Origin: Nansenia antarctica | Taxonomy: Eukaryota; Chordata; Actinopteri; Argentiniformes; Microstomatidae | Assembly (NCBI GenBank): GCA_963989245.1 | Contig: OZ022339.1 | Span: 24,171,762 to 24,235,761 of the forward strand | Reading direction: 5' to 3' | DNA length: 64,000 nt | Shown here: positions 44,807-57,900 of the stretch, piece by piece | Numbering within the stretch: position 1 is the stretch's first letter | How the letters are laid out: each line of letters begins with the position of its first letter | Made by a program: the position numbers and the translations under genes | Notes under the pieces: generated by a model | The model's database searches: none | What the model was told of the DNA's origin: nothing | Seen by the model: the letters and a program-made list of their open reading frames with translations, nothing else

Positions 44807-46012
44807 GTTATTATCTTACTATTACTCTTATTATTAGGATTTAATTGTGACGATTATGATAATGATTATTATTATATTTTAATAAATAATAAACGTCGTC
44901 CAATGAGCTTTGATTTGGCTAGTAGCCTATGCAGGTCGTCATTGTTTAGGCTATACTTTATATGTTCACATTTAACATTGATATTTGGTTATTTGGATAA
45001 TATATTCACGGTGCATAGTTTATGCCATTATTAGGCTACATTTATCTAAGCCTACTTTGAAGTAAAAGGTCTTATGAATTGCTTATTCCGCAAGTCCATA
45101 TTAATAGAAATAGAATGTCAAATGTAGGCTATTGCAGTAGTTGATTGTCACGGTTAAACTGAGAAGTTTAGGATTTAGCGCGTTGAAAAAAATCATGGAA
45201 ATGAAAAAAACACATATAACCGCCAAGCTTGTGATTTTCGATGAGTTTGAGTTTAATACCCTGCAAAGATCAGACCTGCACAGTGCAATAACTGTAGACC
45301 AAATAGCGACTTATTTGCCTTGGGCGCAAAACATCACATGCCATCACTGCGCGAATCTCACGATAGTATTTGGCCATTTAATCAAGGAAGATAATTTACA
45401 TAATAGAGGGACCTAACATGTAATGATTTACATGTACATCTCTGAAATATGGTTACTGAAATGGTTGTTGCCTATGGGGTATTGAAAAGCTATAATAACT
45501 GCAACCAAGACACATCATTATATAGTAATCTTATCATCAGCCAAGTCTTATTGATGTCAAGGTTAAATTAGTTCACACCAACACTATAGCGCATGGGTCA
45601 AAACAAAGGTCTACAACTTTTCATTCTTCAGCAACAGAGTCAACTGATACTTGTAATGATGACTACTACTTTGAAATCATGTAGTGTTACCAAATACACA
45701 ACTGCCTTAGAGCATTAAGGAAATTATGCTTATTAGGATGTATTGCTGTCCAGTGTTTCATTGATAAACGGTTGGTGGTAAATGGTTTCATGGTTTCATG
45801 GTTTAGTGAGGAGTCCTGTCCAATAAAAAGTCTGTCTGCATCAGGTGAAAGTCTGGTTCCAGAACAGGCGGACAAAGTACAAGAGACAGAAGCTGGAAGA
45901 GGAGGGTCCCGACTGCCAGCAGAAGAAGAAGGGCAACCACCACATCAACAGATGGCGCCTGGCCACCAAGCAGGCCAGCTCGGAGGACATTGACGTCACG
46001 TCAGAGGACTAG
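41746..46012 (+). CDS. emx1: Homeobox protein EMX1
   Basis: Three exons (41746-42088, 44145-44329, 45845-46012) with GT-AG introns give 231 residues. This is the empty-spiracles class homeodomain factor of the developing dorsal forebrain. Seen: KRCFTIESLVAKEN (Eh1-like, residues 7-20), FYPWVLRNRFFGHRFQ (99-114, hexapeptide-type motif), HGPFARKPKRIRTAFSPSQL and the homeodomain at about 133-192 (N51 at residue 183). The C-terminus is KKKGNHHINRWRLATKQASSEDIDVTSED. NRFFGHRFQ, LSLSETQ and NRRTKYKRQ favour EMX1 over EMX2. The first intron begins with a long GT microsatellite. The second interrupts the homeobox between positions 44 and 45, as in noto. Confidence 0.95.
42093..42427. repeat. Long compound (GT)n microsatellite at the emx1 exon 1 donor
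   Basis: About 330 bp of GT repeat with GC-containing interruptions and two GGATGGGA breaks. It starts about five bases after the intron 1 donor (CAAG|gtaacc at 42088). At 42196-42204 the motif CAAGGTAAC recurs inside the array, a second copy of the donor. Confidence 0.95.
42480..44100. other. emx1 intron 1, unique sequence
   Basis: AT-rich intronic DNA with no recognised repeat family or gene. Confidence 0.4.
44771..44818. repeat. (ATT)n microsatellite
   Basis: ATT repeat in emx1 intron 2. Confidence 0.9.
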
Positions 46013-46658
46013 TCGCTACCCGTGTGTGTCCCCTTCTGGAGCACAAGTGGACCAACGTCAACCCCTATTTATTATGTAATGTTATTATTAAGTATAATTA
46101 CATAGACATGTTTAGAAGAAAAGAAAAAAACAAAAGGACTAAAGTATGTGATCATCCGTTTCTTCATTAACAACAGGGAGGTGCGTCTTGAGTCGATAAT
46201 GCAGAAAAAAACAGACACATAACTTCACGGCACTTCTCTGCAAATCTCTGACCTCATCCTAAAGATCCTCCCGCTTTAAATGATCTTTGGCACTTGCAGC
46301 CAAAGCTGAGAAAGGTACCGATGCTTCAGAAAGCATCCACATTTTTTTTTTACATACTGTTGTATATAGCTCATTCACGCAAAAGGCTGATTTCGTGAAT
46401 TTTGAAGATTACTAATCATATTAAATCTTAATATGTAAAATGCCATACAGACTTCCTGTCATTCTCAACTACATTAGTTGTTGTTTTGCATGCATCCAAC
46501 TCGAGAGCTCTTCCCCCACTAGAACACACCATCTGTCCCAGGTGCATTTATTTCCTGTTAAATACTTAACAATCTGTATGTTCGTATGTATACGTATGTA
46601 TGTACGTATCACATTTCCAATTCAACCAACCTCTCTAAAAATGTAAGTAGCTGGAAAA

Positions 46659-46690
<32 letters not shown>

Positions 46691-46693
<3 letters not shown>

Positions 46694-46871
46694 ACGGTAC
46701 ATGTGGGAAAACTAGGGTTAGGGTTAGGTGCTAGGGTGCTACGGTTAAGGTTAGGATTAGGGGTAGGGTTAGGGTTAGGGATAGGATTAGGGTTAGGGTT
46801 AGACATGCCAGCATGTACCAAGTCGACGTAGCACCTAACCCTAACCCTAGTTTTCCCACATGTACCGTAAC
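46691..46871. mobile_element. Perfect inverted-repeat element with telomere-like core
   Basis: 46691-46733 and 46829-46871 are exact inverted copies over 43 bp (GTTACGGTACATGTGGGAAA start). Between them, and within the arms, are TTAGGG-type repeats (GGGTTAGGGTTAGG). Both sides run into (AT)n, so any TA target duplication is hidden. There is no coding capacity. The form is that of a MITE that has captured or expanded telomere-like repeats. Confidence 0.75.
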
Positions 46872-47114
46872 ATATATATATATATATAATTAACAAGTAA
46901 ATTACTTCCCTAATCCTAATTCTGTCATTGTGACCATGAGACATTCACATCACGTCCTCCAGTTATTTGTGATTATGATACTCAGTCTAGGCTGCATTCA
47001 TTCAGCCCTGCTCCATACCGGTATCGGCCATGTACAATTTTCTGGGACAAATGAAAGCATAATCTCAGAGAGCCCCCTGGTGTCCGGAGAAAGCTACTTT
47101 GTCATCCAATAGCT

Positions 47115-47362
47115 TGTGACGTTAGAATTATAAGGTTCAATCTCAATTTTTGTCAAAATTGAGTTTTTTACATAATCTGATCCATTAGGTGTTTATTAAT
47201 GCCTGTGTGGTGTTATTTTTAAAATGTTGAAATTTTTGAGTTAGTAATTCCTAAAATACAAAGGTGCCATCTCACAAAACATAATGGAATGGAAAAACTT
47301 TCACGCTCAATATCTCTGAACTACCCTAAACGGAGATAGAACCTTATCATTCTAAGCTCACG
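47115..47362 (-). mobile_element. MITE family with 4-bp target duplication, copy 2
   Basis: Minus orientation: the plus strand begins TGTGACGTTAGAATTATAAGG and ends ATCATTCTAAGCTCACG. It is flanked by AGCT on both sides (47111-47114 and 47363-47366). Same family as the copies at 27596, 50089, 62810 and 63385. Confidence 0.87.
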
Positions 47363-47369
47363 AGCTGCG

Positions 47370-48910
47370 TCAGCCCGGCTTGAGCATAGCCTACGACAGG
47401 GGCAAAACATTGAGTTTTTCTTGTTAACGAAAACAATTTCATCAAACGTTTCATGTCTTTGGTAATCCGCTCATTATGCTATCTGAGGTATTCATAAGCT
47501 AGACAGGAAGAGGAGTGACTCACATCAGACCACACTGGGCTGGGGTCAATTCAGAACATGAATAAAAATGAGGTCTGATGGATGGATTCACTGTGGTGTC
47601 ACATCCTCTCCATTTGCTGAATGTTTACCGACAGACATATTAACACCTGTTTAGTTTAAAAACATATTGAGCAACATCTGTAATAACAAAATAAAGGTGT
47701 TTTTAGAAAGAACAACATAGAAGTAATGAACCATTGTCTAATGAACAATCATTTCTGAGCTGTTTAGTGTGCTCATAACGTACTCTGTCATGCCCCTTGA
47801 GAAAGGTGCCATGCGGCACCCTGGGTTTGGACAGGTGTCAGGTGTGATACCTGGGAACAGCCTCCGTCTCCTCCAACAGAAGGGGAGGGCCATCCCCATC
47901 CTTAGAGCCGCCTGACCCTCTCAAAGAAACAGTAAAAGTAGTTCCTACTGTTTGCCATCCCCTTCCATACATCGCTCCAGTGATCACCTGTCAAAAGAAA
48001 CGGAAGGAATCCGTGCTTAATGACCCTGCAGCGTCTCGGGGCTGACCTGATATTTGACCCTGAAGTCTTGTTTGGTAAGCTAAGAGGTGAAGGTAACACA
48101 GAGGACAGGAAAAGAGGACTGGGCACAATAGAGATCAGTATTATCATTCTGTTACAAGCTCAGGCGCACAATACAAGGAGCATCTGGACTTCTGAAGGCT
48201 GGTTGCTTTGTTTTGAGTTATCAGGACATCCTATACCCAGCGCAGGTGCAAATATGTGGCCAAAAAAAGGGTGACATTTTGTCATTTCCAATCAGTCAAA
48301 TAAACTGTTATTTCTTCCTTAACACACAGGAAGAAATAGCCATTAAAAATATGTCCTAACTTAACTGGGGCTGGAGCTTACACTGACTTGACAGCACTGG
48401 AGGAACACATAGGAACAGTTGTGATTGGGTCACTACCCTCTCCCTGACAGGCAGGTGTGATTTAGTATACCAGCGCCCTTCCACTGGCAGGTAAGAGTTT
48501 GGCAGGATACCTAACGAGAGCCACACCTCTCCGAGCCTCTGTTAAAAAACAATTACCCACAATCACACTCATCTCCCTGCACGCTGTGTCCCCTGTCACC
48601 TGAGTCAGCAGCACAGAGGAGAGACCAGGGGAGGAAGGGAAAGGAGGACAGGTCCATCTATATTACACAACAAACAAATAAAGCCCCAGAGAGAGACGTG
48701 GCTGGATTGTGAATGGCAAAGGAGTGAGGACAGAGAACTAGGTGGGGGTGGGGGGACGCTTGAGGAAGTCACATTAAGAGTTTGGAACTGAAAAGATGGA
48801 CAGAGTTGAGGGAAACCTGGGGGTGGAGGAGGCAGGCGGTAACTCAGAGAGTTATATTCACTGTCAGCAGAACAGATCAGACGCTGGGGGGGATGGAATC
48901 ATTCGCACTC
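47370..48910. other. emx1-sfxn5 intergenic stretch, nothing recognised
   Basis: Mixed-composition sequence between the convergent genes. No ORF resembles a known family. Confidence 0.4.
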
Positions 48911-48913
48911 CAA

Positions 48914-49194
48914 TAAATGGTAAATGGACTGCACTTATATAGCGCCTTTTTTGCTGCTCCAAAGCGCTTTGCAACAGCCTCTCATTCACCCATTCACACA
49001 CCCATTCACACACCAATGGCGGCAAGCTGCCATGCAAGGCGCTAGCTGGCCCCGCTCACTGGGAGCAATTTTGGGGTTCAGTGTCTTGCCCAAGGACACT
49101 TCGACATGTGGGCCAGCCGGGGCTCGAACCGCCGATCTGCCAACCTTGTGATCATTAGACGGCGACTCTACCTCCTGCGCCACAGCCGCCACAG
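48914..49194 (-). mobile_element. tRNA-derived SINE, near full length (copy A)
   Basis: On the minus strand the head reads GGCTGTGGCGCAGGAGGTAG (A box TGGCGCAGGAGG) and GCGGTTCGAGCCCCGG (B box). The body GTGTCCTTGGGCAAGACACTG and the tail AAAGCGCTTTGGAGCAGC... TATATAAGTGCAGTCCATTTA follow. The same family occurs at 56004 and 60092, and as a tail fragment at 57379. Confidence 0.8.
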
Positions 49195-50088
49195 TCATAA
49201 GATGACTGATTGGTAAAGATTCTGGGGAGGGGTGGTCTGATTGGTCATCCAGACCCTAGGGGGGGTATCAAAGACAGGGGATTGTGAACGGAAGGCATTG
49301 CTTTACAAATAACATCTAGAAGGTTACATAAGGTTGATCATGGAATTCAACTGTTGATAAATTTCAATGCCTCGAAAATAAAGACACAAAGAACAACAGT
49401 CTCAAGACAGTTAATAAACCTCCAGATCCTGAAGTTCACACGGATCTGTAACGTGTGACAAGGTGGACCTACGCTTCATAAAAGGCCCTTGTTTTTATGT
49501 TCAACAACGGGGAAGTCGGTCGTTGAACACATTTAGTATTCTACTAATAATCCTGCATGTGGCGTCTTGTCATGTTTCCCTTCAAAACAGTCAACCAGGG
49601 CGTGTTCCCTTGACAACCAGGTAAAGAAACTAATCACACAGCTCATATCTAGAGATGATAACAAAGATAAGACTTCCAAGTGAAAAGTTTATGTGAATGA
49701 AAGGGCATTACAGCAAAGACAAAGGCAATACTACCCATAAAGCAAAGGTATTGTATAACATCAAATAAAAATAGGCATGCAAACATGTAAAAAAACATGT
49801 AAACATATGGTACAGCCGAGACAAGGTACAATACATGTTGCAGATGTCTTTCACATTTGGTCCACTGGTAAAAAAAATCATAAATTCAATACAGGAAAGG
49901 CACAGAGGAAGGTAGAACGGGAATTTTAAAAAGTATAAATAACCCGTCACGGATGTACAGTATACCTTAATGATGCATCCCTATTCATTCACAAGTGCTT
50001 TCTGTCACATCTATCATTTCTAAATCGTCTTCATTGGATAATTTAATCACATTGTCGAGGGGAAGACTTTGAGTACGCGTCATTAACT

Positions 50089-50336
50089 CGTGAGCTTAGA
50101 ATGATAAGGTTCTATCTCCGTTTAGGGCAGTTCAGAGATATTGAGCGTCAACGTTTTTACATTCCATTATGTTTTGTGAGAGGGAACCTTTGTATTTTAT
50201 GAATTACTAACTCAAAAATTTCAATATTTAAAAAATAACACCACACAGGCATTAATAAACACTTAATGGATCAGATTATGTAAAAAACTCAATTTTGACA
50301 AAAATTTAGATAGAACCTTATAATTCTAACGTCACA
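50089..50336 (+). mobile_element. MITE copy 3, in the sfxn5 3' UTR region
   Basis: Begins CGTGAGCTTAGAATGATAAGG and ends TATAATTCTAACGTCACA. It is flanked by AACT (50085-50088) and AACG (50337-50340), one mismatch. It lies 32 bp downstream of the sfxn5 stop codon, so it is probably transcribed as part of the 3' UTR. Confidence 0.82.
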
Positions 50337-50368
50337 AACGTTACATGAAGTTACTTCATGTAGATCAC

Positions 50369-52168
50369 TCAGAGGCCCTTATTGTAGGTCACAGTCTTAC
50401 AACGTGTCGCCATGGCGATCTCTGGCTCGAGTTGACTTACGTCGATCTGTGGGAATCAAAGAAAAAGAAAAAAAGTCAATTGTGCAGACAACCATATCTG
50501 GCATGTAAAGGGTAATAATGATAATAATAATAATAACAATAATAATAATTTTTAAAAAAAAACTCTATTTGTATAGCACCTTTCATACATAAAATGCAGC
50601 TCAAAGTGCTTTACATCAAAGCATTAAAATAAGAACAAAAGAATATGGCAAGAACAAATAAATACAACAGCATAGATGAAAATAAATTAAAACACAGAGC
50701 CTGCCTGTTTGATATACATGGGCAGGGAATTCCACAGTTTTGGTGCATAATACATAAAAGCAGCTTCGTTTGTGGAGTACTTTGGGCATGATTAAAAGTC
50801 CAGCATTGGAGGATCTAAAGGTGGCCTTGTGGTTGATAGGATATTAAAAAGTCAGAGATGTATGAAGGTGCTATGCCATTAAGAGCTTTGTCGGAAATTA
50901 AAATGACTTTAAAATAAGTGCAGTTCAGCTAAAATAGGAGTGCTCTCAATGTCTAGGGACCAGTTTCTTTCTAGGATGTTTTGGGAGACCAGTAGAAGGT
51001 GCATTGTAGTTTAACCTACTAGTGATAAAGGCATGAATTAGTTTCTCAGCATCATGTTGTGTTAAAAAATGGCCGTACTTTGGCAACGTTTCTCAGGTGA
51101 AAGAAAGCTGTTTGGGTCACTTTACTAATATTAAAACTTAAATCTGAATCTAAAATGACACCTAGACTTTTAACTTGTGATTTGGTCTGGTGAGCCAGGC
51201 TCCCGAGTTTACTGAAAAGTGTGTGTCTCTTTGGTCAAAGTAAAAGCATCTCTGTTTTATCCTCATTCAGCTATTCAGCTTTAAAAAGTTGTCACTCTTC
51301 CACTGATATATGGACGCCGAACAGGCGGTCAGGGAGCAAAGGCTGTCTGGGTTTGTTGGCTCAACAGAGATGTATAGTTGGGTATCATCTGCGTAGCTGG
51401 GGAAATTAACATTATGTTGACTAATGATGTTACCTAATGGAAGCTTATACTTAAGCAATATCACACGAGAGAAAGTGCTGTTATACTGAATATCAGCACG
51501 GCTGTGATTGGGTCGTAGGTACGAGGCCGCAGGCCGAGTACCGAAGTATAACAGCACGACCTCAAGTGTGATATTGCTTTCATACAACAGTTCTACAGCG
51601 CAATTTATTAGTTAACAGTAATAAGTGACAACAGATTATGATTTGTTTGTTTATTTAATCATTTATTTTGGCTCCGTCAACCAAATTTTTTTTCGCAACT
51701 GGACTGTTGCCTAGTAACCTGAACACAAACATCTGCAGGCTAGCTACTTTGTATTAACGGTCATTTCGGAGTGATGCATATAGTTAAAAGTCCCAGTGCT
51801 GTTATATTGTATATCAGCACTCATGGAATGCCTCTTGTCCAATCAAATTACTTGGTCAGAACTAACTGTTGTATAAAGGGAAAATAGCACGGGACCAAGA
51901 CAGCTCGCTTGGGATACACCGAAAGGTAACTCATGATTTACAGACACATGATCCCCTAGACCAGGGGTGCTCATTACGTCGATCGCGATCGACCGGTCGA
52001 TCGCGAAGGTAGTGTGGGTAGATCACACGGCATTGAAAAAAAAAAAAAATTGGAAAAAAAAATTGGAAAAAAAAAAACATTTAAATATTTTTTTTAGAAA
52101 AGTAGCCGGGGACGCCTCCCGTCTGGACCACACAGGAGAGGGCATCACTCAGCCCCGCGCCGCCTCAC

Positions 52169-52208
<40 letters not shown>

Positions 52209-52214
52209 AGCACG

Positions 52215-52278
<64 letters not shown>

Positions 52279-55200
52279 GACAGACACAAGCACACACACA
52301 TGCACACACAGACAGACAGACACACACGCACACACACACACACAGACAGACAGACAGACAGACAGACACACACACACACACACTCCGCCGCCCGGAGACG
52401 TCGATGGCACCTGGCTTGGCACTGGCCAGTCTGGTGTAAACCACTCAGAGCTCCTGAGTTAATGTTAATGTTAATGGACTACCAGTGTGAATATTTGTTA
52501 TATAGTTTAATAAATCTCTTCTTTGATTTTGAAACAGTGTAGCGTGGCCTTAATTTGTTATTATTACAGTACATTTTTGTGTTCGCAGCAATGGCAATAT
52601 GTTTTATTTGGTTGGTAGATCTTGTTGAGCTGGTAATTTGAAAAGTAGCTCACAAGCCTAAAAAGTGTGAGCACCCCTGCCCTAGACTAACATAAAATTC
52701 TCTCCCAGTAATGTAGGTTTGAAACCAGTTTAACCACTTCTCAAGGTGGTGAATTCAAATGTTATGATCAATGGTGTCAAATGCTGCTCTCAAATCTAAG
52801 AGAATAAGAGTTGACACTTGGTTTAAGTCAGTAGCAAGTCTAAGATCATTCAATACTTTGACTAAGGCTGTTTCTCTGCTGTGATTGGATCTAAAACCTG
52901 ACTGGAGTTTCTCTAGGATATGGCCTGGTGTGGTCCAGCGGTCTAGCACTGTGGCCTTCAGTGCACGCATATACCCATGTTGGCATGGGTTCGAATCTGG
53001 CCCATGCCCTGCTGACATGCCCTCTCTCCCTTCTGCTCCTTATTCTTGTCTGTCTTCATTATTATCTGTCCAATAAAATGAAAGAAAAAAAACTTTAAAA
53101 AAAGAATTCTGTAGGATGCTGTTTTCATTGAGGAAGGTATTAAGCTGATTAAAAAAAGGCTTTTTCAAGCACTTTGTTCATGAAAGGTTGGTTAGAAATA
53201 GGCCTGTAATTACTAAGGATAGTGTTATCTAGATTTGACTTTTTAAGTAAGAGGTTTCACTACAGCAGTCTTAAAGGCAGTAGGAAATATACTTGCGTCA
53301 CCAAACGTATTACCTGTATTAGCAATGCCCGACCTTATAGAGGTGACTTTGTCTTTAAAGAAGCTTGCAAATTCTTCACATTTCAAAGCACGCCTAACTG
53401 AGTGTATTGAAGGGGGTTGGATTTAGTAGTCTATCAAAGGTACAGAACAAAAGTGTTGTTTTCACTATTCTCTGTAATCCATTTAGAGAAGTGGATTACC
53501 CTTCTCTCACTTCTCTCACACGTCACGTGAGTGTGTTGTAATTTGTTACTTAAAGATCTATATCATTTCAGTTTGTAAATGTTTATTAAAGGCTTTAAGT
53601 ATTTCGAACAGTTAACGATCACTTACACTTTCAAAATGTGCAAAAAGACCCAATTTGGCAGATAAAAGTAAAATTTTGAGCTACAACACCTAATATCTGA
53701 AGCAGAGACAGATGGCTGTGACTTTGAGGCAGAATTTTAATCAGACATCCTGGTAAGTGTGAAATAAGGGAGTGGGACAAATTGGCTAGGTGGGGATACA
53801 GGAGAGCGGGGGCCTCAATGTTGCTTTTTTTTTGTCTGGTACCCTTGTGAAAGTGCAAAAGAGACCAGAGAGGGAAAAAACCGAAACAGGCATACAACAG
53901 GAGGCTGCCTTTCACAGGACTGTTGATGGCACATATGTCTGAAGTTTTATACCATATGGCTGTCTGTGCTATTTACAGTGGTAATTAAATCCTAAAAGCC
54001 TATGTTGGTTGGCTCTGTTTAGTGAGTCAGTTGGCAGGGGAGAGACAAAGAGAGAGATGGAGAGAAAAGTGAAATCATGGCCATTTTACTATCTGGTAGA
54101 CATTGACTAAAGAGAGTGAGGGGAGGGCATAGACTAAGTTAGATGCCAGCCAGCCAGCCAGCCAGGACTGCCTGACTGACTGACTGACTGACTGACTGAC
54201 TGACTCACTGACTCACTGACTCACTAACTGACTGACTGATATAAACTGTTGAAATTCTCGGCAACTGTTACAAAAAAAAAGAAGAAACGTTTTAAGTCAC
54301 AGACAGTGTTCATTACGAGAGAATCGTGGTATGGGGGTTGTGAGGCTTAAGCAATAGCTACTAGTCATTCAAAATGACCCAATGAGATCCACAGATAGAT
54401 AGAGCACAGATAGATAGAGCTTAGAAAGAGCAGTGTCGGTTTGGCAGGTGGATTTGTGATGTCATGTACTTTCTCAAGGTGGAAAAGATGAGATACACAT
54501 TGCAGGGATCAACTGGGAGGTTTAGTGCAGTGTGGCAGCCTTTCATTTCTTACGTGGAACGTCTAACAATGCCTCTTACTTCTTAAAAATGGCTTTGTAT
54601 TATATATGAGAAGTACTCTGTGAACTGTTATTTATTATTATTTTTGTTTCTGTTTTTGTTTTGTTTTGTTGTTTTCACTGTTTTGTCTGTGCGTACTGTA
54701 ATGTCTCTGAAAACTAAATAATTAGGGGGCGCTTAGGTGGCGTAGCGGGTTAAGCACTGACCACAAGCGCTGACCATGGAACCGCAGGTTTGATTCCGGC
54801 CGGGGACATATCCTGCATGTCATCCCTCCTCTCTCTCTCACCCATCCTTCCTGTCTAAATCTTCACTGTAACTGTCAATAAAAATGAAAAATATGAGTGG
54901 GACTGCCCCACTCAGAAAAATAAAATAAAAAACACATTGAGTTGGGCAGTACCTGGGACATCTGGGGGAAGAGGCTGATGGCCAGGGGCAGGGCCAGGCC
55001 GAAGGCCGCCAGACACACCAGACTGTGGACGGGCAGGACCAGCCTCCTGTGCCTGTGGAGGAGAGGGAGCCTGGCAGACACAGAGGAGAGGAGGAATTAC
55101 CATAGATAATATGACGTGAAAAAAAGTTGAATGACAGGGTTCCTACAAGTTATGTCAAATTTAAGACCTTTTTAGACCTTTTTTAGACGTCTTTGGATAG

Positions 55201-56269
55201 AATTTTAGACCTATTCGCGACACCATGTGATAGCTTTTTGTCATCCTCGAGCTGATGAAATTAGGGATTTCGCTGCCATACAGACAAAAAAGGAAGCGAA
55301 TTGGCATTTTTTTGGTTCCAGCTTGATTAATTTCCGCATAAATAGATGTGGTCGGACTGATTTCCTTGCAGGATCTCATTTTTAAGACCTAGCACCTAGT
55401 TTTTAGCCTGAATAACTGAATTTCTAGACCTTTTTAGGCCTTAAAATTCGATCTGCTGGATTTTAGACTTTAAGGCTTTTTAAGACCAGCGCGGGAACCC
55501 TGGAATAATGTCTAACTAATCACATAAAAACTTAAAATCACCAATAACAGCATACACACAAATAAGTGCCAGGAGAAAACAGAGTGGACCCTCACAGAGA
55601 TTTTGGGGGAAAAAGTGTTAATTAGAAACATATTTAAACATTTTAAATAGACATTTAACTAAATATATGTGCCCCCTAGACACATACACTGTCGGCCAGT
55701 CTCTTCTTCTCTGGGTATTTAATGGCAGTTCTGTTCTTCTGCAGCCCTCTCCATCCATCCTCCATCCTCCCGCCTCTCTGACCTTCGTACTCTAATCCCC
55801 TCTCTCCGATGTGTGGGACAGCGCACTCAGCAGGAGATAGGCCCGCTCTGTCTCTCCTCCTCTGGCGACGCCTCTCCCTAACGAGGAGTGCTGCTGCTTA
55901 ATGAGCGAGCTCATTAACACATACGACTAGCATGCTTTAATTAGGCTACACATATTTAAGAGGGAATCGAAATAAGAAAAGATGGAGAAAAAAAAAGTGG
56001 AGGGAGGCTGTGGTGCGCAGGAGGTAGAGCCGGCGTCTAATGATCGCAAGGTCGGCAGATCGGCGCTTCGAGCCCCCGGCTAGCCACATGTCGAGGTGTC
56101 CTTGGGCAAGACACTGAACCCCAAATCGCTCCCAAATCGGCTTGCAATTTAGTTTGTCCGCCGCTGGTGGAATGGGTGAATGAGAGGCCGTTGTAAAGCG
56201 CTTTGGAATAAGGCGCTATATAAGTCAGTCCATTTACCGTTTACAGAGAGAGAGAGAGAGAAAAGAACA

Positions 56270-56317
<48 letters not shown>

Positions 56318-57423
56318 CAACCTCAAGAAAAACAAGCCAGTCTCGATTATTTCCAACTTGGTTGGTAATGAATGTATGTCTGATTATTATCTGTGATTAG
56401 TTTTAATGTGTAGCACCCACCGGCAGTCCCTTGATGCATTGGCAGTATTTAAATTAAACGATCTAATAAATGCATTTTCATTCTCACTTCCCTTTAACTT
56501 TACAACAGTTTCCTATGCAAGCGTTGGAGAAAGAGACAATGACCTGGTTGATTCTAACATTCTAACATTCTAACATTCTAAGATTCAAGAGTCCTCTCTA
56601 TCTAACCCCGCCCTCTCCTGAGATGGCAGCACAAGGGACAGTAGCTGCTGCAGTGGTGTAGTCTACGTGATACGCAGGACTACGCTGTATACCCACTAGG
56701 AAAGGCCAAGGATTTCCATATACCCACTTAAAAATGTGTGAGGATACGTAACAGCGTTTTGTGACAGAACTGTGTTACGAAGCACTTGAATTTTGGACCA
56801 TTGGGACTGACTATAGCGTCATATACCATCAACGGGGGGGAGATGCGACATGAAATATGTCAAAATGCAGCACTATCATGCACAGATCAGCCTTATAACA
56901 TGTAATGTTAGATATATATATAACGTTAAACAGGGAGCGCAGATTTATTTTTATGGCGTTCCGAAATGAACGATATGAGGCTGGGAGGGAAAAATCACAG
57001 TATACCCACTAGAGAAAACTAGACTACACCACTGTGTTGCTGTCATTACCGCCGCTCTGCTCTCAGCACCTTAATCCATCACTTGGGGGGCCCTCCCTGA
57101 ACCCCCCCTCAACCCCCTTCTTCTCGCTCCATTGAGAGCCACTGAAGGCGAGATGACACGGAGGATAGCTGAGCACTAGTCACCTGCAACCGCAGTCACC
57201 CCCGTCAACCCCCTACACCCATCTCCCCCGCTCTCCCTTTTCACTCTCTCTCTCTCTCGTTCCTCTCGCTCACTCATTCACTCCCAGGAATCCCAAACAC
57301 ACCTGGAGAAAGACGGCCCTGCTGTTCTAAGCGCCTTCGCTGAGGGAGGTTGGGAGAGAGAGAGAGAGAGAGAGAGAGAAAAGCGCTTTGGAATAAGGCG
57401 CTATATAAGTCAGTCCATTTACC

Positions 57424-57498
<75 letters not shown>

Positions 57499-57869
57499 TT
57501 CAGGAGTCCCAGGAATCTCCAAACACACCTGGGCTGGACGGCCCTGCTGTTCTAAGGTGCGTTCGTTGAGGGAGGTTGGGACAGGCGCTGTCAGGACACA
57601 CAAAGAGGAGTGCATTCCTCTGGACCGTGCCGCTACTGTCTGTCCGTCTGTCACGGGACGTCCCTATAAACACCTCACAACCTACTGTCTGTCCGTCTGT
57701 CACGGGACGTCCCTATAAACACCTCACATCATTAAGCGGTCATTACAGTCATATCAAACTGAGGAGAACCTCGGCAGTGAAAACGGTTCAGTTATGGTCT
57801 TATCAAACAAGGAGACAGTGAGGGGCAGGGGAATCTCTCTCAGCGATACAAACAGCTCAGTCCGATCCT

Positions 57870-57900
<31 letters not shown>

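Larger units (their letters stand above)
50519..53500 (-). mobile_element. L2-type LINE with nested insertions, in an sfxn5 intron
   Basis: The 3' end at the left has an AAT/AATAAT run and TATTTGTATAGCACCTTTC...CTCAAAGTGCTTTACA. Minus-strand pieces read as L2 reverse transcriptase: FRSNHSRETALVKVLNDLRL and ILLDLRAAFDTIDHNI (52755-52915), then the LGPVLF region, then PSYADDTQLYISVEP (51267-51450, catalytic YADD). Three other elements interrupt it: a palindromic element (51455-51880), a 718-bp hAT element (51962-52679) and a SINE (52920-53106). Stops and frameshifts make it dead. Confidence 0.8.

Noticed and set aside
46720..46850. True chromosome end or telomere
   Set aside because: TTAGGG-like repeats are few, imperfect, and enclosed by inverted repeats with genes on both sides.
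52145..52542. His/Thr and Cys/Val repeat ORFs
   Set aside because: Translations of the CA/CAGA microsatellite inside a hAT element.
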